Assembly: GCA_024867545.1 (NCBI GenBank)
Contig: JANFNE010000028.1
Span: 186,001-250,000, forward strand
DNA: 64,000 nucleotides
Source of the DNA: Phytopythium helicoides
Lineage: Eukaryota > Oomycota > Peronosporomycetes > Pythiales > Pythiaceae
Direction of reading: 5' to 3'
Part shown: piece by piece, positions 20,559-29,000 of the stretch
Numbering within the stretch: the stretch's first letter is position 1
Layout: the number at the start of each line of letters is the position of its first letter
Made by a program: the position numbers and the translations under genes
Notes under the pieces: generated by a model
Databases searched by the model: none
What the model was told of the DNA's origin: nothing
The model's input: the letters and a program-made list of their open reading frames with translations, nothing else

Positions 20559-20574
20559 GCTCACTCTCCATTTC
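20559..20574 (+). promoter_or_regulatory. oomycete-type Inr + flanking promoter element
   Basis: GCTCACTCTCCATTTC matches the published oomycete core promoter pattern (GCTCATTYYNCAWTTT) at nearly every position and lies 32 bases before the ATG at 20606. The match and spacing support a transcription start here and the reality of the short gene downstream. Confidence 0.65.
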
Positions 20575-20605
20575 TTCTCGTCCCGAGAGAAATCCCCGCC
20601 CCCGC

Positions 20606-20974
20606 ATGCCGCTTGCCCCCTCCGCCGTGCTCGTCGCCGCCCTTCTGCTCCAGCTCGCCGCTCATGTGGCGGTGACCCAGGCTTCCCCGCTGGCAACCAG
20701 CGTCATCTCCAGTGCCAGCGTCCGTCGGAGGCTCGACGAGTCCGACGTGAGCTCCTCGGGCTCCTTCACCTCCCACGCCATCGTGTGGGCCGCCGTCGCG
20801 GCCGCCGTCGTAGTCGTGCTGGTCGCCGCGGTGCTCAAGCTCAAGTCCAAGCGCCGCACCGCCGAGCCAGTCGTCAAAGTCGAGCTCGAGGAGGTCGCCA
20901 TCTCCCCCGGGGAGCCCGCGCTCGTGCAGACGCCCACCTGCACGCGCATGTTCGTGTACACCGCCCACATCTAG
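20606..20974 (+). CDS. small signal-peptide-bearing single-pass membrane protein
   Basis: 122 residues. Residues 1-26 form a strong signal peptide (Leu/Ala-rich, ending VTQAS). A short ectodomain follows with an RRRLDESD stretch near residue 40. Residues about 55-78 form a Val/Ala-rich membrane helix followed by basic KLKSKRR, so the C-terminus (~40 residues, acidic patch ELEE) should be cytosolic. The start is supported by a core promoter motif 32 bases upstream. Function unknown. The RRL-D sequence resembles a degenerate RxLR, but the membrane helix and cytosolic tail argue against a translocated effector. No introns. Confidence 0.7.
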   Translation: MPLAPSAVLVAALLLQLAAHVAVTQASPLATSVISSASVRRRLDESDVSSSGSFTSHAIVWAAVAAAVVVVLVAAVLKLKSKRRTAEPVVKVELEEVAISPGEPALVQTPTCTRMFVYTAHI

Positions 20975-21141
20975 CTGTCTGTCTTCCGCCGCGAGTCGCC
21001 TTGACGCGACGTCAAGCTGTAAATCCCGTCGCTCCTCACTATCAACACGAAATTGGATCGGCCCCGTTGCCGAGTGTAATAATCATCATCAACAGAGACC
21101 CACCGGTCCGTCCGTACATGTCAACTGCATTCACCATCCAA

Positions 21142-21900
21142 CTAGACCGCCAGGGCGGCGGCAGGAGCCATCGAGACGCCCGCAATACCCGAGCGGTAAG
21201 CGGCGCCGAGCTGCCTCCTCGCCCCCATCTCCTGCCTCAGGTACGAGGCGATCTCAACGTGTCCGTTCTGGCTCGCCCACGCGATCGCCAGGGTCGTGAA
21301 CTCGGCCGAGCACCGCTCGACGAGGTACCGCACGACGTCCACGTGTCCGTTCTGCGCCGCACGGTCCACCGCCGCGACCGTGAACCCCTCCGAGCGGTGT
21401 CTGTGCAGGAACTCGACGACGCGCGTCCACCCGCGCGCGGCCGCGAGGTCGATCGCGGCCGTCGAGCAGCCCTCCCGCCGGTGCACGTGCAGGAACCTGA
21501 CCGTCTCCAGGTGTCCGTTGGCGGCCGCCGCGTCCATGGCGAACGCCGTGCAGCCCTCGCTCCGGTGCACGTGCAGGAACCTGACGGTCTCCAAGTGTCC
21601 GCTGGCCGCCGCCATGTTCATCGCGAACGCCGAGCCCGCCGCCCCGCGGGCGTGCAGCGCGCGCACCACCGCCAAGTGGCCGCCCCTGGCCGCCGCGTCC
21701 AAGGCGCCCGCCGCGTCTCGCTCGCCGCCGCGCAGCAGCAACAGGACGACGGCCAGCAGCCCCGCGCCCGCGGCCGAGCGCGCGCTCCAGCCGAAGCGGG
21801 CGACGCGCGCGGCGACGCCCGGCGGCAGCGCCGACAGGTCGAGGAGCGCCATGCGGCCTTTCCGGTTCTTCATGGGGAATCTTGGCGCACCTCGTCGCAT
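21142..21900 (-). CDS. ankyrin-repeat protein
   Basis: 252 residues from the ATG at 21900; later ATGs at 21873 (MKNRK) and 21852 (MALLD) are also possible starts. After an N-terminal hydrophobic and basic stretch, residues about 70-230 consist of five or six ankyrin-type repeats with the pattern A-x-x-GH-x-x-VVRFLH, for example NGHLETVRFLH and NGHVDVVRYL. The repeats carry the oomycete-style HxHRSEG linkers between units. Ankyrin repeats mediate protein binding; no catalytic domain is present. It is divergent from the cellulose synthase gene and shares a 0.5-kb upstream region with it. Confidence 0.82.
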   Translation of the reverse strand: MRRGAPRFPMKNRKGRMALLDLSALPPGVAARVARFGWSARSAAGAGLLAVVLLLLRGGERDAAGALDAAARGGHLAVVRALHARGAAGSAFAMNMAAASGHLETVRFLHVHRSEGCTAFAMDAAAANGHLETVRFLHVHRREGCSTAAIDLAAARGWTRVVEFLHRHRSEGFTVAAVDRAAQNGHVDVVRYLVERCSAEFTTLAIAWASQNGHVEIASYLRQEMGARRQLGAAYRSGIAGVSMAPAAALAV

Positions 21901-22010
21901 GTTGCAGGCGAGCGAGTATACAAACCGCAAGTGAAAAGCGGGTTTTGTGGAGAATGGGGGCTTGTGAGTGGATGAAAGTGCCGCCGAGCTGCGATTGGTC
22001 GAGGGATGAC

Positions 22011-22046
22011 ACCGGTTTTACCGGCTTTACCGGTAATACACCGGTT
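22011..22046. promoter_or_regulatory. cluster of four ACCGG/ACCGGT sites, 9-base phased
   Basis: ACCGGT-type sites begin at 22011, 22020 and 22029, exactly nine bases apart, and a fourth begins at 22040. Three of the four are the palindrome ACCGGT. An ATTGG (inverted CCAAT) box lies just before at 21994. The cluster sits between the divergent ankyrin and cellulose synthase genes, which fits a transcription-factor binding array, but function is inferred only. Confidence 0.45.
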
Positions 22047-22446
22047 AATTTCTGTCGCACAGCACGCTCGCTCGCGTCGTCCCGTCCCACAATCGCTGAC
22101 TCGCGCTCACCTATCCCCTTCAATAACCAGCGCGCGCATACCCTTCGGAACCCGATTCGGTTAACTTCCAACATCAAGCTGAAAAAACCCTCCGCACTGC
22201 ATACCCCAAAGATCCCGATATGGATTGCAGGCGAACTGTACACCTCGCAATTTTTCGCAGCACCGATCCAAACCGGTAGCGCCGCGGTGCCCGCTCCTGG
22301 CTTTCCCATACAATCCCCCGCAGTCTCCAGCTCGTCGACCGGCGAGCAGCGACGAGAAAGAACGGCGCCGACCGCCGCGCCGCGAGCTCCGTGAGCGCCC
22401 GACCGCCCGCCCGCCTGAAGCTCCGCCGAGGCGCAAGGCGAGCGCC

Positions 22447-25400
22447 ATGTCCAACTGGCAGGACGCGAGCATGCGCATCCCCGAGAACGACGCGTACAAC
22501 CAGACGCCGAACGCCACGTACCACCAGCCGGTCGAGAGCGAGTCGGGCTTCGCGGCCAGCAACGGCGAGCTGCAGCAGGCGCTCTTCAAGCGCGCCGAGT
22601 CGACCGACGACACGCAGAAGGCCATCTCGGAGCTCACCAAGGCAGACGAGAACGAGGCCATCGGCCGCATCACGGTGCACGGATGGATGCACAAGCAGGG
22701 CTCGCGCAAGTTTAAGGGACCCGTCGCCAAGTCCTGGCGCAAGCGATACTTCGCGCTCGAGGGCAACAAGATCTACTACTTCCACGACTTTGTCGACTGC
22801 CGCAAGTACTTCAACTCGAGAAACGCAGAGCTCGTCGTCGGCGCCATCGACCTGCGAGACGCTTTCAAGCTAGAGCAGAGCGAGCGCCTCGACCTGCCCG
22901 CGCGAGGTATCGCCATCCACACGCGCCACCGAGTATGGCTGGTGTGTCCCGAGACAGACTCGGACTTCGCCATGTGGTTCGACGCGCTCGAGTTCACCGT
23001 CATGTCGGCGGGGAGCGGCAACGTCGTCAAGCGCGACCTCCCCAACGTGCGCGTCTACGAGATGAAGGGCCGCGGCAGCTACCGCTTCTTCTACGTCGTA
23101 TTCGTCATCACGGCGCTCATCGAGCTGGCCGGTATCGTGCTGTGGTTCCCGCTCGGTATTGCGCCGTGTGACGTCAAGTACAAGACTGAGACGTGCACCT
23201 ACATCCAGCAGACGCGCTCGGACACTATTCAATGCGGCGACAAGCCCTTCAACGGCATGTGGAACCCGCCCGAGTGGTACTGGTGGTCTGCTGGTATTGA
23301 AGAAGTCCAGTGCTTCTTTGAGCCGTCGATCCCGCACTGGGTGTCCTACTTCCTCTTCTACCTGGCCGAGTTCATCTCGATCTCGCTAGGATTCCTTTAC
23401 TACCTCGGCATGTGGAAGCCTGTGCGTCGTGGCGCTCGCTACCTCCGTGACTTCGAGCCCCACTTTCCTCCCGAGAAGTGGCCGACGGTCGACATCTTGC
23501 TATGCCACTACGCCGAGCCTGCTGAAGACACGATTGCCACGCTCGAGATGATTTTCAACCTTGACTACCCGCCACACCTTTTCCACGTCTGGATTTGCGA
23601 CGATGGCTACTGCAAATCGAAGTGGGAGCCTGGTGCTACGATACCTAAGGTCAGCGTCAACCGAGGTGTGATCGAAGACGCTGGCGATGTTCGTCACGAG
23701 GTCGCGCAGTTCCTGTACGAGCGCGTGTGCGAGTCGGAGGACATGGAGGTGGAGGAGTTCCGCAAGCAACACACTTCGGTGAAGATGCCGACTGCACAGA
23801 ACCCCCGCGTTGTGAACCGTGCGGATTGTGCCGTTGGCTCGGTGCGTGACGACTACGTGTACCAGGGCTACCCGAAGGTGACGTTCGTGGGTCGCATCAA
23901 GCCGCCTGTGCACCACAGTAAGGCTGGCAACATCAACAATGTGCTTTACAACGAAGGCGCTTGCGGTCGCTACGCTATTATTCTCGACAATGACATGAAG
24001 CCGCACGAGATGTTCATCCAGGCGACGCTTCCGTTCTTCTTTGACGCACCGAAGAACTCCAAGATCACGCGCTGCTGCGCTCCTGGATGTGGTGACCTCG
24101 GCAAGATCTGTTGTGCACTTTGCCAGGCTGCCGGTGTTCCTGAGCCGCAGATCTCGTTCTGCTCGAAGGACTGCTACAACGCTTCTGGCCATACCAAGTC
24201 CCAGCTCCATCGCCGTCAGACGCAGAACACCATGACCGAGCGCATGGTCTGCTCGGACTGCGGTAACAAGATCACGCAGTCCAAGGGCATGTGCAAGAAG
24301 TGCATGCGTCGCGTCAACAGCCGTCGCCAATCTGCCCAATTCGTTGGCATCTCTGCAGATGACTACTCCGACCACGTGTCCGTGAACCAGGTTGGCTACG
24401 TGCAGACCCCGCAGTACTTCGAGGACTGCCTACAGCTCCGTCTCGGCGACCCGTGCGGTCACCGTAACTCGACGTTCTTCGATTCGGCCCAGACTGGTAT
24501 GGATGGCTATGAGTGTGCATCGTTCGCTGGAACCAACGCCATTTTCCGTCGTGAGGCGCTTGACTCGGTGTGCGGTATCCAGTACGGATCGCTGACTGAG
24601 GATGCGTTTACGGGCAAGATGATGATTGACAAGGGTTGGAAGGGTCTGTACTTCCGCAAGGATCTCGAGGGTGAGGAGAGCGACCGTATTCGCCTGGCTG
24701 AAGGCGCCGTCCCCGAGTCGGTGGCTGCTGCGCTCGCTCAGCGCAAGCGCTGGGCCAAGGGTAACTTCCAGATTTTCCTCCGCAACAAGCGCAGCCTCGT
24801 GGATCCCGAGTGGCAGCCGCCGCAGGTAGAGCTCCCGCCGCCGCGCAAGTACAGCCGTTTCATGCGCTGGGTGTTCTTCATGAACTTGACGGTGTACCCG
24901 ATCGGTTCATTCCCCGCTATCTTCTTCTTCTACTGCACGGGTTTCTTCCTGTACAGTGGTCAGGCTCCGATTTACACGTCAGGTCTCCGTCTGCTCATGG
25001 CGCTCGTCCCTAAGATTGTTGCCCAGAGTATTTTGTCGGCGCTGTCCAACCGTACGGTCGACAACGACGATGTGCTGCGTAGTCAGCAGACGTGGTTCTC
25101 GTACGCGTTCGTGCACGTGCTGGCCGTGTTTGAGGCCTTCTACTGGAAGATCACGGGCAAGGAGGCATCGTGGGCGAACACGGGTGCTCTGGGTGGCAAC
25201 AGCCCAATGGAGATCCCGAACCTGCTGGTATTCCTGGCAATGATCTTTGGTATGATGTGGCGCATTGTCGACTACTTCTGCGCCTACAACAACGCCTCGA
25301 CGACGCACGGCACGCCGCTGTTGTTCGCTTCGATCTTCCTGGGAGGCTTTACCGCGAGCCAGCTCGGTCCCATGGTCCGCATGAGTCTGCAGACGTACTT

Positions 25401-25527
25401 CGGCTGGAGCCACAAGAGTCTGACGGACCAGGGTAACATCGTCGGCAGCTTCTCGCTCGCCATCACCCTGATCGTCATCTGCCTCTGGGTGTACGTCGAG
25501 ACGCCGAACCACCAGGTGTTCGGCTAG
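22447..25527 (+). CDS. CesA: PH-domain cellulose synthase (GT2) with zinc-finger-like insertion
   Basis: 1026 residues from the ATG of MSNWQDASMRIP; the frame is open further upstream but without a convincing start. Residues about 75-190 are a PH domain (GWMHKQG, WRKRYFALEG, final Trp), as known for several oomycete cellulose synthases. Two membrane helices follow, then the GT2 catalytic loop: CDDG near 385, DND near 513, TED near 719 and QRKRW near 765, i.e. the D, D, D, QxxRW set. About six further helices complete the pore region. It should polymerise UDP-glucose into cell-wall cellulose at the plasma membrane. Between the second and third Asp lies a Cys/His-rich insertion (about 543-590) with MYND-like spacing ending FCSKDCYNASGH, then a CxxC pair (CSDCG, CKKC). 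Which CesA paralogue this is cannot be told by eye. Confidence 0.95.
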   Translation: MSNWQDASMRIPENDAYNQTPNATYHQPVESESGFAASNGELQQALFKRAESTDDTQKAISELTKADENEAIGRITVHGWMHKQGSRKFKGPVAKSWRKRYFALEGNKIYYFHDFVDCRKYFNSRNAELVVGAIDLRDAFKLEQSERLDLPARGIAIHTRHRVWLVCPETDSDFAMWFDALEFTVMSAGSGNVVKRDLPNVRVYEMKGRGSYRFFYVVFVITALIELAGIVLWFPLGIAPCDVKYKTETCTYIQQTRSDTIQCGDKPFNGMWNPPEWYWWSAGIEEVQCFFEPSIPHWVSYFLFYLAEFISISLGFLYYLGMWKPVRRGARYLRDFEPHFPPEKWPTVDILLCHYAEPAEDTIATLEMIFNLDYPPHLFHVWICDDGYCKSKWEPGATIPKVSVNRGVIEDAGDVRHEVAQFLYERVCESEDMEVEEFRKQHTSVKMPTAQNPRVVNRADCAVGSVRDDYVYQGYPKVTFVGRIKPPVHHSKAGNINNVLYNEGACGRYAIILDNDMKPHEMFIQATLPFFFDAPKNSKITRCCAPGCGDLGKICCALCQAAGVPEPQISFCSKDCYNASGHTKSQLHRRQTQNTMTERMVCSDCGNKITQSKGMCKKCMRRVNSRRQSAQFVGISADDYSDHVSVNQVGYVQTPQYFEDCLQLRLGDPCGHRNSTFFDSAQTGMDGYECASFAGTNAIFRREALDSVCGIQYGSLTEDAFTGKMMIDKGWKGLYFRKDLEGEESDRIRLAEGAVPESVAAALAQRKRWAKGNFQIFLRNKRSLVDPEWQPPQVELPPPRKYSRFMRWVFFMNLTVYPIGSFPAIFFFYCTGFFLYSGQAPIYTSGLRLLMALVPKIVAQSILSALSNRTVDNDDVLRSQQTWFSYAFVHVLAVFEAFYWKITGKEASWANTGALGGNSPMEIPNLLVFLAMIFGMMWRIVDYFCAYNNASTTHGTPLLFASIFLGGFTASQLGPMVRMSLQTYFGWSHKSLTDQGNIVGSFSLAITLIVICLWVYVETPNHQVFG

Positions 25528-26044
25528 ACTGGCGCGGTCGAGGGAGCCTCGTAGACGGCCAACAATTGTACGTGTTCTGTGAGGCATGACATGGCAGCCA
25601 TGCATGCGTGTGTAGGTAGAACCGCCGCTCTCAATACAAGCAACTCGTGAAACTACTCGGCGGTGCGTCCCCCACTCCATGTTTTTCACGACGGCACCTT
25701 CATGCATCTCGACTAGCAGGAAACCGCGCATTAGCAGTCAACCGCGGTTTAGCAGGAAACCGTGGTTTAGTAGGAAACGCCGGCCACCAGTCGCGCGTGG
25801 CATCGAGGCGACCGCATACAGAACCGCAAAGCAAGTGGCCGATGGATCTCGCGATCCTCGTGAGCAGTCGGCGGCGACGGATCCCATGGCGCGGGCGAAA
25901 CGCTCTTGGCGACCGCTCGAGGCGCGCCATACACCAAGTCTCATGCGTGTCAAAGCGAGGAAAGATCGCTTGACGCCCATGAGCTGCGGACGAGGATTCC
26001 TCCTCTGCAGCACTCGAGTCGACTGCGATCTTCCACCACCGGCA
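25528..26044. other. intergenic region upstream of the TSP1-repeat gene
   Basis: The 3' flank of the cellulose synthase runs into the promoter of the adhesin-like gene. No gene is seen. It carries the 18-base tandem repeat described separately. Confidence 0.5.
25716..25787. repeat. four 18-base tandem units, upstream of TSP1-repeat gene
   Basis: Units begin at 25716, 25734, 25752 and 25770 with the pattern AGCAGGAAACCGYGGTTT. The second unit contains the perfect palindrome AACCGCGGTT and the third a near-palindrome. The array ends about 290 bases before the start codon of the adhesin-like gene. It may be a regulatory array or a simple minisatellite. Confidence 0.7.
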
Positions 26045-26060
26045 GCTCACTTTTCGACTC
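26045..26060 (+). promoter_or_regulatory. Inr-like core promoter of the TSP1-repeat gene
   Basis: GCTCACTTTTCGACTC matches the initiator part of the oomycete core promoter (GCTCAYTYY) and lies 20 bases before the first in-frame ATG at 26080. This supports starting the protein at that ATG rather than further upstream in the open frame. Confidence 0.5.
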
Positions 26061-26079
26061 GCTTGGCGGCCTGCACGTC

Positions 26080-29000
26080 ATGAGGATGGCGCGGTGGTCG
26101 CTCGTGGCGCTGCTCGTGGCACTCGGCGGTCGCGAGCAAGTCGAGGCCAAGGAGGAGTTCTTCGTGCAGAACATCATTAATGCCGTCTCCACCGCGCTCA
26201 ACTCGAACGGATATTCGTCGGGCACGAGCTACGGCAACAACTACAACTCGAACTACGGCACTAGCTACAGCTCAAACTACGGCACGAGCTACGGCAACAA
26301 CTATGGCACAAGCAACAACTGGTACAGCTCATACTCGAGCTGGAGCAAGGTGGACTGCGTTGTGTCGGACTGGTCCGACTACTCTGCCTGCAGCTACTGG
26401 ACGGGCATGAAGAAGCGCACGCGCTCGGTGCTGACGGCTGCGAGCAACGGTGGCGCGGCGTGTCCGTGCCTCGAGGAGTCGGTCAAGTGCGTGCCCAAGG
26501 ACTGCGTCGTGTCCGCCTGGTCAGACTACTCCACGTGCAACGACTACTCGGGAACCAAGACTCGCACCCGCACGGTGCTGCAGGATGCAGTTGACGGTGG
26601 TGCCTGCTGCCCAGCACTCACCGAGTCAACTTCGTGCGACAAGATTGACTGCGTCGTGACCGCCTGGAGCGACTTTGGGGCGTGCATCAAGGGCTCCAAG
26701 ACCCGCACACGCACGGTGACGACGCCAGCCAAGTACGGCGGGGCCGCCTGCCCGCAGCTCACCGATACACAAACGTGCACGCCGAAGGATTGCGCGGTTG
26801 GGCCATGGAGCGACTACGTTATTGTCGGCAACAAGAAGCGGCGAACTCGCGTCGTCACGTGCCAACCCGAGGACGGCGGAGCTCCGTGCCCCAACCTCGT
26901 GGATGAAACAACTTGCGATAAAGTGGACTGCGTCGTGAGCGACTGGAGCTGGTCCACGTCATGTGACTCAACGACGCAGAAGCGGACGCGGACACGCACT
27001 GTCGTGGTCCAAGCGAGTGGTGGAGGAAACGCTTGCCCTGCTTTGACGGAGACCGTGGCCTGTGCCGACTGCCAAGTTGGTGCATGGAGCAATTTCTCTG
27101 CGTGTGACGCGACATCGGGGACCAAGACTCGCTCGCGCGTGGTCGTCACAGCTCCACTCAACGGCGGAGCAGCTTGTCCTGCTTTGACGGAGACGACGAC
27201 ATGTGACAAAGTCAACTGCGTAGTGGGCAATTGGACTGACTGGGGTGCTTGTGATGGAACCACCAAGCTGCGAACTCGAACCCGCGCTGTGATCACGCCG
27301 GTCGCCTACGGCGGGACGGCGTGCCCTGCACTCACTGATACCCAGGTGTGCACGCCTACAGACTGCAAGGTGAGCGCCTGGAGCGACTACGTCCCCGTCG
27401 CCAGCAATGGCGGAAAGACCAAGAAGCGCACACGAACAATCATCCAGCAGTGCGACGGTGGCAGTGCATGCCCAGCTCTGGAGGAAGAAGTCACGTGCTC
27501 GCCTGTCGATTGTGTTGTGAGCGACTGGACGTGGTCATCCAATACCTGCGACTCGATCACAAAGCTACGGACACGAACACGAACTGTCGTGACACCCGCT
27601 TCGAACGGGGGCAAGGCTTGCCCTGCACTCACCGAGTCTGTTACCTGCCTGGACTGCCAAGTAAGCGCATGGAGCGATTGGTGCGCGTGTAACTCGCTGA
27701 CTCTTTTGAAGACGCGAACGCGGAATGTGATGCAGCAGCCTCAAAATGGTGGTGCTGCCTGCCCTGCACTTACGGACACTGCACCTTGTGACACAGTTGC
27801 TTGTGTTGTGAGTGACTGGAGCGCGTGGAGCAAGTGCAACCCCACTGGGTTGCGCACACGTACCCGCACTGTCATTACGCCAGCACAATACGGCGGAACT
27901 GCGTGTCCTTCGCTGATCGACACCATGAACTGCAACCCAACGGACTGCAAAGTTAGTCTTTGGAGCGACTACATCTTGTTGGGGAAGACCAAGAGGCGAA
28001 CTCGCCAGATTCTCCAAGATTGTGACGGTGGCGCTGCATGTCCCGCTCTGGTCGAAGAAGTACCATGCACACCCGTAAATTGTGTTGTAAGCGACTGGAG
28101 TGCGTTCGGTCCCTGCAACGCCACCACACGAACTCAAACACGAACTCGATCAATCGTGACGTCTCCACAAGATGGCGGAACTGCCTGCCCGGCACTGACA
28201 GATACCCTATCATGCCAGCCTGTAGACTGTGTTGTGAGCAACTGGACCGACTATGGTGCGTGCTGCGACGACACCGGTATGAAGACTCGGACGCGAATCA
28301 TCCTCACAAACCCTTCAAATGGTGGAGCGGACTGCCCATCGCTCACGGACTCGGTGTCTTGCGACAAGGTTGACTGCGTTTTGAGCGATTGGAGCGCGTT
28401 TGGAAAGTGCAACAAGAAGACCAGCACCAAGTCACGCACTCGCACGGTCCTGACACCAGCGAAGTACGGAGGAGCCAAGTGCGGAGCTCTCACCGAGACC
28501 ACCAATTGCACAGTCACTGACTGCATCGTGAGTTCGTGGAGCGACTACACGCCATGCGCCCCAAGTGATACCTACAGCTCTAAATGGACGACGAAGCGAT
28601 TCCGCACGGTGCTGCAACAAGCTGACGGTGGAGCTGATTGCGGGTCTCTCATGGAAGAAACCAAGTGCACACCTGTCAACTGCAAGCTCAGCGATTGGAG
28701 TGACTGGAGCGACTGCGACCCAGACCTGCTACAAAAGTACCGCACAAGAAACATCACGGTCTCTCCATTAAACGGCGGGAAAGAATGCTCTGCGTTGATT
28801 GATTACAAGACATGCGCCATGAAACCAGTCCCTTGCCAGGTTAGTGACTGGAGCGACTGGGGTGACTGTGACCCAGCGACAAACTTGAAGAATCGCACTC
28901 GAGATGTTTTGCAGCTCCCGCAGTACGGTGGCAGGGCATGTCCTGTCACGATCCAGACTGCAAACTGCAGGCCGAATATCGATTGTGTCGTAAGCGACTG

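Noticed and set aside
20606..20974. RxLR effector
   Set aside because: The motif is RRLD, without the final Arg, and the protein has a membrane helix and basic stop-transfer sequence, giving a type I membrane protein rather than a secreted effector.
20497..21975. Plus-strand open frame of about 490 codons over the ankyrin gene
   Set aside because: Arg-rich, low-complexity composition and no domain; the minus strand encodes regular ankyrin repeats in the same place.
21996..22446. N-terminal extension of the cellulose synthase before MSNWQ
   Set aside because: The frame is open upstream of 22447, but it is Arg/Pro-rich, includes likely 5' untranslated sequence, and has no convincing ATG.
25716..25787. 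CRISPR array
   Set aside because: Units are 18 bases and contiguous without spacers, and the genome is eukaryotic; it is a minisatellite.
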